Shown here piece after piece: positions 1-7,390 of a stretch of DNA of 16,412 nucleotides (positions are counted from its first letter, which is position 1; each line of letters opens with the position of its first letter). Origin of the DNA: Bacillota bacterium. Its GTDB lineage: Bacteria; Bacillota_E; RBS10-35; JAJYVN01. The notes beneath the pieces were generated by a model, which saw nothing but the letters and a program-made list of their open reading frames with translations, did not search any database and had not been told where the DNA came from. The translations under genes and the position numbers were made by a program. Location: contig JAJZWQ010000060.1 of the NCBI GenBank assembly GCA_021846605.1, positions 1-16,412 on the forward strand, in the 5' to 3' direction.

Positions 1-316
1 AGCACTTTCCGGCCACTCTCACTGTGTCTTGGACCGGGCGGGCGCAGCCCAGAGGGTCCGTGCGGTGCACTCTTCGGACGCGGGCGACCATCGGCAGCGT
101 GCTGGCTGCGCAGGGCGAGGGGCCCAGCTTGCGGGGCACGGGGCGCACCCCACGGGAAGGGCATGTCGGCGCGGACGCAGTCGAGCCGCCGGCGGGCAGA
201 CATCGAGCATGACGCCGTTTCGCAAGGGGGACCAAGGCGTAGAACTGGCGCTTGCTGCCCACCAGAGTCGCCGGAATGGCCCCGTTGCCGGCCTCCCGGT
301 TCTGCAGTCGGCTCAT
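1..316 (-). CDS. Possible partial hypothetical ORF running off the left edge
   Basis: Reading leftward from an ATG whose first bases overlap the amidase stop (ATGA overlap), a frame stays open for 105 codons to the window edge. It begins MSRLQNREAGNG and contains KRQFYALVPLAKRRHARC. The first 30 or so codons have strongly GC-rich third positions like real genes here. Beyond about 215 that bias weakens in this frame and looks better in another frame (segment with ADMPFPWGAPR), so there may be a frameshift or no gene at all. No domain is recognised. In 70% GC DNA long open frames are common by chance. The stop/start overlap is the main support. Confidence 0.3.
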   Translation of the reverse strand, partial: MSRLQNREAGNGAIPATLVGSKRQFYALVPLAKRRHARCLPAGGSTASAPTCPSRGVRPVPRKLGPSPCAASTLPMVARVRRVHRTDPLGCARPVQDTVRVAGKC

Positions 317-1503
317 GCGCCCAGGCCCAACGACGCGCCGCACGACCCGGCCGTGGCGGCTGCGGGCGCCGCCTGCACGGGACCGCTGGGTCGCTGGCCG
401 GTGATCCGCAGGAGGATGAACGTGGCCTTGTAGTCCCAGCCGAGGTCCCAGGGCACGTGGTAGCGATCGGCTGAATGGCTGTCGACGAGCGCATAATGCT
501 GGCTGTTGAACCCGACGATGATCGCCATGTGGACGGCCCTGCCGCCCTCGACATAGGCGATCACGTCTCCCGGACGCGCCCGGTCGATGGCCGGCGCCAC
601 CTCGGCGTACGGCCCGGTGGCCACGACGCGCGCGTCTCCGGCGCCGATCAGGTAGCGCACGAGCGTGGGGGCCTGGACCCAGGCGAGTGTGCCCTGACCG
701 GTTTGCGGGTCGAAGTTCCAGCGGGACGTGCGCAGCAGCCCGCCGCCGATCGCCAACACCTGAGAGATAAAGTTGGTGCAGTCGCCGCCCTCGGATTCGT
801 AGTCATAGAACCGAGGGTTGTAGCGACTGTCGTTGCCGCACCCTGGGGCCGCACCGCAGTATTGGTTGGCGTATGCCACCGCGCCCGCCGCGGCGTATGT
901 CCCCGAAGAGGACGCCGCCGGTGCCGGTGGCGGCGGGACGGACGGCCTCGCCGGACCGGGGATGCGGGTGTCCTGGTCCAGCGGGTCGATGAAGCTGTCC
1001 CGGGCGATGGTCCACACACCCGCCTGCTCCCGCAGGGTGATCCAGTGGGGCCGGCCGAGGCCGAACGCGTTCAGTGGTCCGATCGGCGCGCGCACCGGCC
1101 CGTACACGTATCTCCACGCCTCTGAGACGATGGCCTGGACGGTGGCCGTCGTCCCCCGTACCCGGATGCTTGGTGTCCGCACCGTCACCTCGGGCGCCAG
1201 CCAGTGGATATCGCGCGCGCGGGCCCATGCCTGGACGTAGCTCAGCCGCGCCTCGGCGTGCTTGAGGGCGGCGAGACCGCCTGCGGTCTGGATGTCGAAC
1301 AGGGACGGGAGCGCCGCGGCGTCGCCGCTGGCCGCGGCGGTGTCCAGGCGTTGCCACAACTGCTGCACTGCTGCGGCCACCGCCTGTTGCTGGGGCGTCA
1401 GGGGGTCCACGGCGACCCTCTGCACCGGCCGCAGGAAGTGGATCAGGACGGCCAGGGCCGCCGCCGCGACCAGGAGCCATGCCACGGTCTGTACCCGTCT
1501 CAC
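313..1503 (-). CDS. Membrane-anchored putative amidase (Amidase_6 domain)
   Basis: Predicted extracytoplasmic cysteine hydrolase of the Amidase_6 type (a CHAP/NlpC-like fold thought to cut amide bonds, possibly in the cell wall). From the chosen GTG start the protein is 396 aa. Residues 7-24 form one hydrophobic anchor. Residues 35-175 resemble the small alpha+beta domain often found before Amidase_6. A Pro/Ala-rich linker covers 182-203. The catalytic domain spans about 205-367, with AYANQYC, the nucleophile motif EGGDCTNFISQ (Cys242), His325 in VHMAIIVG, and the acidic/His region DSHSADRYHVPW. The frame is open 68 codons further upstream, but that part is Pro/Arg-rich and precedes the natural anchor, so the internal GTG is preferred despite a weak ribosome site. 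It lies about 100 bp after the winged-helix gene. Family call is confident; substrate is unknown. Confidence 0.85.
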   Translation of the reverse strand: MRRVQTVAWLLVAAAALAVLIHFLRPVQRVAVDPLTPQQQAVAAAVQQLWQRLDTAAASGDAAALPSLFDIQTAGGLAALKHAEARLSYVQAWARARDIHWLAPEVTVRTPSIRVRGTTATVQAIVSEAWRYVYGPVRAPIGPLNAFGLGRPHWITLREQAGVWTIARDSFIDPLDQDTRIPGPARPSVPPPPAPAASSSGTYAAAGAVAYANQYCGAAPGCGNDSRYNPRFYDYESEGGDCTNFISQVLAIGGGLLRTSRWNFDPQTGQGTLAWVQAPTLVRYLIGAGDARVVATGPYAEVAPAIDRARPGDVIAYVEGGRAVHMAIIVGFNSQHYALVDSHSADRYHVPWDLGWDYKATFILLRITGQRPSGPVQAAPAAATAGSCGASLGLGA

Positions 1504-1601
1504 GCCAGGGAGCCTACGCGGACGTGGCGCGGCGCAGACCGGGGCCGGCAGACGCGCCCGGTGAGGCGCTGGGCCGGAGCCGCGTGCGGGCGGCCCGGGG
1601 G

Positions 1602-2069
1602 TTAGCGCGCCGACTGTCCTTGCGGGGTGGTGGTCGCCGGGGCGGCACGACGCACGCCTCGGGCGACCGGCGGGGTCTGGGGGCTGTGGCGATCTGGCAG
1701 CGGCCACGCCATGCTCCCGATGCGTTCGGTCAGTGTCCGCTCCACGTAGGCCTCAGCTTCCAGCAAAAGCGCCGCCAATCGGCCACCGCCCTCGTGGCCG
1801 GCGTAGAAGGGCACGGCCGGGACGGCATCGGCCTTGCCGACCGCCGCACAGCCGTCCGGCGTCAGGCACCAGCAGGCCTCCATGCGGCCGCGCGGGATCC
1901 GCCGGACCAGCCCGCGGCGCGCCAGGCGCTCCAGTCGCAGCCGGCAGTTGGCCAGACTGGTCCCTGAAAACCGCAACCGCCACACCTGACCCGTGGTCAT
2001 GACGGCCGCCGCGTGCAGATCCGCGAGCATGCCCCTCTCTAACGCCTGCAGTCCCTCCGATGCCTCCAT
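1602..2069 (-). CDS. Replication-relaxation-like winged-helix protein (short form)
   Basis: A 155-aa protein from ATG at 2069, preceded by a GGGTGGTGG ribosome-site-like stretch. Residues 8-75 match the winged-helix core of the replication-relaxation family: a short helix with LADLHAAAVMTTGQV, a recognition helix region FSGTSLANCRLRLERLARRGLVRRI, and a wing ending in CWCLTPDG. These proteins are usually over 200 aa and linked to plasmid or mobile-element replication. Here the part after the wing is only about 80 aa, of which the last 30 are Pro/Arg/Thr-rich and probably disordered. It sits between amt and the amidase with no replication gene nearby, so a DNA-binding role is likely but replication function is not shown. 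An upstream in-frame start would overlap the amt terminator hairpin and is disfavoured. Confidence 0.65.
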   Translation of the reverse strand: MEASEGLQALERGMLADLHAAAVMTTGQVWRLRFSGTSLANCRLRLERLARRGLVRRIPRGRMEACWCLTPDGCAAVGKADAVPAVPFYAGHEGGGRLAALLLEAEAYVERTLTERIGSMAWPLPDRHSPQTPPVARGVRRAAPATTTPQGQSAR

Positions 2070-2119
2070 GACCGACCACCACCCTTTGCGGCAAGCACTG
2101 GCAACCGGGCCCGCAAACG

Positions 2120-2150
2120 GGGGTGGGGCGCCTTGCAGCCGCCCCACCCC
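2120..2150 (-). terminator. Hairpin downstream of amt
   Basis: A perfect 11-bp GC-rich stem (arm GGGTGGGGCG plus one more pair) with a 9-nt loop lies 19 bases after the amt stop. The bases that follow on the minus strand are CCGTTTGC, so the U-tract is poor. It probably ends or attenuates amt transcription before the winged-helix gene. Confidence 0.55.
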
Positions 2151-2168
2151 ACCCTTCGGTCCGTGCAG

Positions 2169-3560
2169 CTAGGTGCCCTTGCCCGGCAGCGCTGCGGCGG
2201 CGAAGGCCGGCATTTCGGTCTGGGCGCCGGTGTCCGCGCCCCACTCTTCGTAGGTGCCGATCTCGCCGTGGACCTCCATGTCGCCGACTTCCAGCTCGCG
2301 GTCGCTCAGCCGCAGCGGCGTGATCAGGGACACCAGCTTCAAGATCAGGAACGTGGCCAGGCTGTCCCAGCCGACGATCACCAGAAGCGCCACCAGCTGG
2401 TGCACGAACTGCGCCGGGTGGCCGTAGAAGAGCCCGGTCACCGCCGCGTTGGCGGTCTTGCCGGTGCCGAAGTACTGGATCACGTGCGGGTCGGCCAAAA
2501 GGCCGGTCATGAGCCCGCCGACCGCGCCTGCCACGCCGTGCGTGTACAGGACGCCGAGCGTGTCGTCCACCTTGCGCTCCACGGCCGGGCCGACGTAGGT
2601 CATCACCAGCCAGGGGATGACGCCGGCCGCCACGCCGATGGCAAATGCCCCGAACCCGTCCACATAACCCGCGGCCGGTGTGATTGCGACCAGGCCGGCG
2701 ATCATGCCGTTGATGGACCCGACGAGCTTGGGCTTGCCCGTCTTGAACACGTCGAGCAGAAGCCAGGCCAGCATGGCCGTCGCCGCAGCCAGGTTGGTGT
2801 TGAGCACCGCGAGGCCGGCGTTCTGGTTGGCGAAGTACGGGTCGCCGCCATTGAAGCCGTTCCACCCCAGCCAGAGGATGCCCGCGCCCACCATGGCCAT
2901 GGAGAGGTTGGACGGCCGGTTGTCGTCCCGGTCCTTCCGCAGCCGCGGGCCGATCATTGCGGCGGCGACGAAACCAGAGACCGCCGCGGCCACGTGGATC
3001 ACGTAGCCTCCGCTATAGTCCACCGCGCCCAACTGGGCCAGCCAGCCACCGCCCCAGATCATGAAGGCGTTGACCGAGTAGACGAACGTGGTCCAGAGCG
3101 GTACGAAGAGTGCCCAGGCCTTAAAGCTCATGCGGCCGAAGACGGAGCCAGCGAGCAGGCACGGGGTGATGGCCGCGAAGACGAACTGGAACAGGATCAT
3201 GGCCGAACCGGGAAAGCGGAGCGACGGGATGCCGGGGGACACGAGGGGCACGTTCGCCTGCCCCTGCTCAGCCGTGGCGTGCAGGATGCTGCCCGGGATG
3301 CCGACGATGTTGGAGAGGATGCCAGGCCCCAGCTTCAGGGGCGAGCCGAAGCCCATCGCGTAACCCCAGAAACACCAGACGACCAGCACCACGGCGAAGG
3401 CGTAGAACGTCATCATCATGCTGTTGACGGACCACTTCTTCTTCATAAGGCCCGAGTACAGCACGGCAAGCCCGGGAACGCTCATCAGACCGACCAGGGT
3501 CGCGGCGGTGAGCTGCCAGGCGGTGTCGCCCGGGCTCAGCCAAGACAATGATGGAACCAC
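2169..3560 (-). CDS. amt: Ammonium transporter (Amt/MEP/Rh family)
   Basis: Eleven-TM channel that moves ammonium/ammonia across the cytoplasmic membrane. The 463-aa product is of normal length. Visible family features: conserved Asp181 in DYSGGYVIH, the pore twin histidines His189 and His341 (LGVLYTHGVAG), Phe-gate regions FQFVFAAITP (around 123-133) and GWNGFNGG (Phe236), and the cytoplasmic tail motif HGEIGTYEEW (431-440) near the C-terminus. Start is GTG at 3560 with GGAAGGGGTGG 7 bases upstream. The usual partner, a PII signalling protein (glnK), is not adjacent, so control by PII would have to come from elsewhere. It is divergent from the dehydrogenase across a long intergenic region and followed by a hairpin. 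Confidence 0.97.
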   Translation of the reverse strand: MVPSLSWLSPGDTAWQLTAATLVGLMSVPGLAVLYSGLMKKKWSVNSMMMTFYAFAVVLVVWCFWGYAMGFGSPLKLGPGILSNIVGIPGSILHATAEQGQANVPLVSPGIPSLRFPGSAMILFQFVFAAITPCLLAGSVFGRMSFKAWALFVPLWTTFVYSVNAFMIWGGGWLAQLGAVDYSGGYVIHVAAAVSGFVAAAMIGPRLRKDRDDNRPSNLSMAMVGAGILWLGWNGFNGGDPYFANQNAGLAVLNTNLAAATAMLAWLLLDVFKTGKPKLVGSINGMIAGLVAITPAAGYVDGFGAFAIGVAAGVIPWLVMTYVGPAVERKVDDTLGVLYTHGVAGAVGGLMTGLLADPHVIQYFGTGKTANAAVTGLFYGHPAQFVHQLVALLVIVGWDSLATFLILKLVSLITPLRLSDRELEVGDMEVHGEIGTYEEWGADTGAQTEMPAFAAAALPGKGT

Positions 3561-4257
3561 GCGATCGCCACCCCTTCCGACCGTCTGCGCTGATCAGAGC
3601 CTGCGGGCGCCGCCCCGGCCTATCTGCCCCCCCCCTCTCCGGCCGGGGCCAGGCGTCCCGTCAACCTCACTGCCAGCACGATACGGTCTGGTGATGGTAG
3701 GCCCAATTGCTTGTGATGGATGTGCGATGAAGCCTGACAGATATTTATGTCCGTATCGGCGGGCCCCTCGTGTGGACTGGCATTGTTCCTTGTCGCGCAA
3801 TGGATTGACTGGATGTGGCCGCCCTCGGGAGCGGGAGGCGGTCCGGCTAAATACCTGACAAGGATGTGTCCATCCCCCCCGCCGGGCGCAGGTCCGGTGT
3901 CTGGGGCGGGGCCAGGCCGCGGGTGCGTCCATGTGCGTTGGCCGCTGGCGCTGCTCGGTCCGCGTGGCCGTTCATAGGGTGGCCTTGCGGACGGCAAGGC
4001 CCGGCAATCCCTGGGCAAACCGGCTCCGGCGCTCCTGCCCGGCCCGCGCGTCGGGGAACCGCACCCAGGGAGCGGGCGGTGGCCTCTGGCTGGTCCTCGG
4101 TGCGCATGGTGTCCTGGGGGCGAGGACAGCCCGTGGGCTGGGTCCGGGCCCGCAGCAACGGTCTCCCGCCGGCGCGGCGGAGGCGGTGCGGCGGCAGGAA
4201 GGGGGATGGTCCCAGACTAACCCCCTGCACTGCATAGCGGAAAAGGGTGAAGCGGCG
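3561..4257. promoter_or_regulatory. Long divergent intergenic region between amt and the dehydrogenase
   Basis: No convincing gene in about 700 bp. The stretch 3675-3875 is clearly richer in A/T than its surroundings, as expected for promoters of the two divergent genes, but no clean -35/-10 pair could be fixed. The 7-mer GGATGTG occurs three times in the same orientation (3718-3724, 3811-3817, 3862-3868). The last copy sits in an inverted repeat GGATG-tgtc-CATCC (3862-3875). GATACGG at 3680 is repeated inverted at 3751. The right part (3900-4250) is very GC-rich; a weak GGGGG/CCCCC pairing (about 4201-4235) lies just before the dehydrogenase ribosome site. No known riboswitch, tRNA or small RNA was recognised. 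Confidence 0.4.
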
Positions 4258-5319
4258 ATGGCGGAGTCATCGGCCCGAAGACTGGTCTTCACCGGTCCTA
4301 GGGAGGTCCGGGTCGAAACGGTGCGCCTGGCGGCGCCCGGACCCGGGCAGGCGCTGATCCGTGGCGAGTGGGCGCTCATCAGCACGGGCACGGAGATGAC
4401 GGCATACACGGGAGACTTCCCGCGCGGCGATTCGGCCTGGGCACGGTACGTGCGCTATCCGTTCGCCCCCGGGTACAGCGCGGTTGGGATCGTGGAGGCG
4501 GTTGGACCCGATTGCGCCCTCGCGCCGGGTCAGCGCATCGTCTCCGGGGCGGCCCACGCCAGCCGCTTCCTCGTGGACGCCCCGGCCACTGGCATCGGCC
4601 CCACCCTTGCCGGCCGCCATCCCACGGCGGACGCCCTGGCCGCACCCGAGGGCGTGGGGGCAGAGGTCGCCAGCTTTCATGCGCTGGCCCGCATCGTCCT
4701 CAACGGCATGCGGCTCGCGCGGGTTGAGTTTGGCGAGTCCGTCGCGGTGGTGGGGTGCGGTCTTCTAGGCCAGCTCGGCATCCGCTTTCTCCGTCTGGCC
4801 GGTGCCCTGCCCGTGGTTGCGTGCGACCTGTCCCGGCAGCGGTTGGTTCGAGCCCGCGCGGGTGGCGCCGATGTCTGCCTCTGCCCGGCCGACGGCGATC
4901 CGGTGGTGGCACTGCGCGCCCAAAACGCGGGGCGGCGCGCCGACGTCGCGATCGACGTGACCGGTGCCCCGGGCTCGTTCCCCCTGGCCTGCCAACTCGT
5001 GCGCTCGCTCGGGCGCGTGGTGGTGTTGGGCTCTCCGCGGGGGCCGGTGACGGTCGACCTCCACGACGACGTGCACACGCGAGGCCTTCAGGTGATCGGC
5101 GCCCACGCCAGCACGACTCCCCTGCAGGAGACCGCCCACACCCCCTGGAGCCTGCGCCGTAACGTCGAGTACTTCTTCGCCCTTTTGGGATCCGAACGTC
5201 TGAACATCGCAGACCTGATCACGCACCGGTACCCCCTCTCCGAGGCGGATGGCGCCTACCGCATGCTGGACCGGGACCGGCTGCAGGCGATGGGGGTGCT
5301 GCTGCAGTTGGACGCGTAG
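4258..5319 (+). CDS. MDR-superfamily (zinc-type) dehydrogenase, bacteriochlorophyllide-dehydrogenase-like subgroup
   Basis: NAD(P)-dependent medium-chain dehydrogenase of 353 aa; substrate unknown. An N-terminal GroES-like domain (1-150) holds LISTGTEMTAYTGDFP and the FAPGYSAVGIVEAVG strand. A Rossmann domain follows, with VVGCGLLGQLG (164-174) and acidic Asp190 ending the second strand, which favours NAD(H). At the position where classical alcohol dehydrogenases carry the catalytic-zinc Cys, this protein has the STGTE motif, and no structural Cys4 cluster is visible. That pattern is typical of the BchC-like and related MDR subgroup. The start is the ATG preceded by AAAAGGGTGAAG; the frame is open upstream but that part is not protein-like. 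No photosynthesis genes are nearby, so the BchC resemblance is only one of fold. Transcribed alone, ending at the hairpin at 5332. Confidence 0.85.
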   Translation: MAESSARRLVFTGPREVRVETVRLAAPGPGQALIRGEWALISTGTEMTAYTGDFPRGDSAWARYVRYPFAPGYSAVGIVEAVGPDCALAPGQRIVSGAAHASRFLVDAPATGIGPTLAGRHPTADALAAPEGVGAEVASFHALARIVLNGMRLARVEFGESVAVVGCGLLGQLGIRFLRLAGALPVVACDLSRQRLVRARAGGADVCLCPADGDPVVALRAQNAGRRADVAIDVTGAPGSFPLACQLVRSLGRVVVLGSPRGPVTVDLHDDVHTRGLQVIGAHASTTPLQETAHTPWSLRRNVEYFFALLGSERLNIADLITHRYPLSEADGAYRMLDRDRLQAMGVLLQLDA

Positions 5320-5331
5320 GGGTGATGCCAC

Positions 5332-5375
5332 CCCCTGCGCCCGCGTACGGGCGCAGGGGACACGGGCGGTTTTTC
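5332..5375 (+). terminator. Strong hairpin after the dehydrogenase
   Basis: A perfect 12-bp stem (CCCCTGCGCCCG / CGGGCGCAGGGG) with a CGTA loop begins 12 bases after the stop codon. A run of five T follows, but only after a 10-base gap, so it is an imperfect intrinsic terminator. The T run also forms the start of the first DnaA-like box. Confidence 0.65.
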
Positions 5376-5519
5376 CACAGGATGCCCACATGCGGTGGAC
5401 AAACAGGCGCTCTCCACGAGATGTTGTCCCCATGCGACGCTTGTTCCGACGGTCGCACCGGTGCGCGCACGACCAAGGCGAACGTGTTATCCACACGACT
5501 GTCCACATATTGTGGATAA
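5371..5519. other. DnaA-box cluster: two triplet arrays
   Basis: In the convergent intergenic gap, 9-mers matching the DnaA box TTATCCACA form two groups of three with the same order of orientations (forward, forward, reverse). Array 1: TTTTCCACA 5371-5379, ATGCCCACA 5382-5390 (weak), GGTGGACAA 5394-5402 (reverse). Array 2: TTATCCACA 5487-5495 (perfect), CTGTCCACA 5499-5507, TGTGGATAA 5511-5519 (perfect, reverse). Spacers are 2 and 3 bp in array 1 and 3 and 3 bp in array 2. A weaker TTGTCCCCA (5424-5432) lies between them. DnaA binds such boxes at replication origins and at titration or reactivation sites. No dnaA or dnaN gene is in the window, so which of these it is cannot be told. Confidence 0.6.
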
Positions 5520-5596
5520 GAACAGATGGTCCCCCAAGAGTCCCCGTTACACTCGGATCCTGTATCCCGCGCCCTGGGCACCCGGGCCTGGCGGGC

Positions 5597-7282
5597 TCAC
5601 GGGGTAGTCACATAGACGAAATCGCGATTTGCCGGGGTGGCCACGTAGCGCATGGCCGGCCGCGTCATGCTCGAGATGAGCTTGGTGCCGACCACCTGGC
5701 CGCTGGCTGTCTGCTGGTAGAAGTTGAACGTCACCCAGTAGCTGTTGATGTCCAGTTCCATCGCCCGGACGGCGCCCGCAGCCTGGAGGGCCTCGGCGAG
5801 GTCCTGCGCCGTGGTGATCCGCCCGGCGGCGTAGATGAGGTTCCCCTGGGCGGTGATCCCCAGCGCCGAACGCCACACCCGGATCGCGTTCCCGACCGTC
5901 AGCCCCCAGCGGGAGGCGTTGGTGGTAATCGTGGCCGGTGCGATCTGGCCGTTGTCCACGATGAGCGAAAGATTCTGCAGGAAGTCGTTCGGCAAGGGGG
6001 AGGGCAGGATCTCGGTTCCCCAGCTACCGAGCGAGACCTCGTGGTCCGAGTAGATGGCGAATGTGGCCAGCCCGGCGGAGGGGGGGATGTAGGTGACGCC
6101 GCCTGCCCGGAAGCCGAAGCCTGAGTACTGCCCCTGAATCCGCTTGAAGTTGCCGTCGAACGCCGCCACCAGGTGCGGCAGCGCGGCGGCGGGGACCTGG
6201 CCGGCGCCGCGGATGCCGCTGGCCGACCGCGGGTGCTGTGTGCCTGCCATGATGTGGAAATGCAGGGTGTGGGCGTTCATCCAAACGAGGTCGACCCGCA
6301 CGTCGGGGCGCTGTGGGACCGGCAGGACGAACGTGCGCTCCATCGTCGGCTGGCCGCCCACCTCTGGGCCGACCGGCGTCCACTGGCCCTCGCTGGCCGC
6401 CGGGGTCCAGGCCGCCGGCAGGGCGATGTTGGTGACGGGAACCGCCGGCACCCGGGTCTGCGGAGGCGGGGGGGCCGCCTGCGAGGCGGAGTTGGGCTTG
6501 GTGCGCGATTGCTTAGCCGGTGCCTTGCCCACGCCGGAAGGATCGCTGTGCGGCGCGGCGGCCTCCGGCGCCGGCCGCGGCCCGAGGTCCGCCGGCAGGC
6601 GGCGCAGGAAGTCCCGCAGGGAGTACCAGACGTCCTCCGTCCAGGCGACCGGGGCGGGGCCGAGGACGCGCCGCGTGCCTTCCACAACCCGGATGAACAG
6701 ATTCGCATTGCTGGCGCCCGCCGCCACCGGGCGCAGGCGGTCTGGCGCCGCCGACGTCAAGGTGCCGTGGGTGCCCGCCACCAGCATCGCCTCGACCGAG
6801 GCACCCCCCGCCGTCCAGGCCGCGCGCACGCCGGCCGTCGTCAGGGTCAGGGCTCCCCCCTGCCCGGGAGGGACGAGGGCAAAGACCTGCCGCATGGTCC
6901 CTGACGGCCCCGCGGCCACCACCGACTGATCCTGGCCCTGCACGGCGACCAGGTAGAGCATCTCTCCCCGGTAGGCCGTGAGCCCCGTGATCGTGGCCGG
7001 CGGTGCCGCCTGGAGCGGCCACGCCCCCAAGGCCCGGACCCCGATGGCGCTCCAGCGCAGGGACGAGGTCCACAGCTGGCTTTTACCCGCCAGGCTCGCG
7101 ACGAACGCGACTATGCGGGGCTGCGTGGCGCCGCCCCGCAACGCCAGGACCTCCGCGCCGGCGGGCCCAGCGGCCACCGGGTGGCCGGCTCGACCGATGG
7201 CGGCCGCGACCTCCTGCGCCAGGCTGGGGGCAAGGGGTTCCGGGGATGTGCGGGCGGCCACGACCCAGCGCCAGCCCACCAC
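5597..7282 (-). CDS. Phosphodiester glycosidase-domain protein (NAGPA-like), extracytoplasmic
   Basis: Predicted secreted or membrane-tethered enzyme. The C-terminal domain (about 290-561, counted from the GTG at 7282) is NAGPA-like: HTLHFHIMAG, LVAAFDGNFK, GLTVGNAIRVWRSALGIT, GNLIYAAGRITTAQDLAEAL, and the signature MELDINSYWVTFNFY (Glu509). In this family the domain cleaves GlcNAc-phosphodiester or related glycosidic bonds. Residues 45-235 are beta-rich and could be a propeller-like sensor domain. A Pro/Ala/Lys linker covers about 236-285. The GTG at 7282 lacks a ribosome site. In the same frame upstream lie RLRRKRPARR and the hydrophobic run VALALGLLCCGVVGW, an obvious signal/anchor, but the frame has no ATG/GTG/TTG before a stop at 7393. 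The likely true start, ATG 7394 with GGGGAG, is out of frame by one base (see findings). Confidence 0.8.
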   Translation of the reverse strand: MVGWRWVVAARTSPEPLAPSLAQEVAAAIGRAGHPVAAGPAGAEVLALRGGATQPRIVAFVASLAGKSQLWTSSLRWSAIGVRALGAWPLQAAPPATITGLTAYRGEMLYLVAVQGQDQSVVAAGPSGTMRQVFALVPPGQGGALTLTTAGVRAAWTAGGASVEAMLVAGTHGTLTSAAPDRLRPVAAGASNANLFIRVVEGTRRVLGPAPVAWTEDVWYSLRDFLRRLPADLGPRPAPEAAAPHSDPSGVGKAPAKQSRTKPNSASQAAPPPPQTRVPAVPVTNIALPAAWTPAASEGQWTPVGPEVGGQPTMERTFVLPVPQRPDVRVDLVWMNAHTLHFHIMAGTQHPRSASGIRGAGQVPAAALPHLVAAFDGNFKRIQGQYSGFGFRAGGVTYIPPSAGLATFAIYSDHEVSLGSWGTEILPSPLPNDFLQNLSLIVDNGQIAPATITTNASRWGLTVGNAIRVWRSALGITAQGNLIYAAGRITTAQDLAEALQAAGAVRAMELDINSYWVTFNFYQQTASGQVVGTKLISSMTRPAMRYVATPANRDFVYVTTP

Positions 7283-7390
7283 CCCGCAGCACAGCAGCCC
7301 GAGCGCGAGCGCGACTCTCCGGGCGGGCCGCTTGCGCCGAAGCCGCCGTGGAGTTCTGTTCTGTAGGGTCGCAGCCGGTTTCTCCGTAGG

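Noticed and set aside
1504..1707. Upstream 68-codon extension of the amidase
   Set aside because: It is Pro/Arg-rich, lies before the natural membrane anchor, and resembles GC-rich non-coding translation.
2133..3551. Long plus-strand open frame opposite amt
   Set aside because: It is antisense to a clear Amt gene and rich in His/Asp/Gln/Arg as expected of a shadow frame.
3931..4257. Extension of the dehydrogenase reading frame by about 109 codons upstream of 4258
   Set aside because: The extra part is Arg/Gly/Ala-rich with no homology to the MDR N-terminus, and a good ribosome site marks ATG 4258.
4018..4257. Cobalamin riboswitch, RNase P RNA or SRP RNA in the GC-rich leader of the dehydrogenase
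   Set aside because: None of the conserved core motifs of these RNAs could be found; only generic GC pairing is seen.
4850..4860. GGTTCGAGCC, resembling a tRNA T-arm
   Set aside because: It lies within the dehydrogenase coding sequence and no acceptor or anticodon stems surround it.
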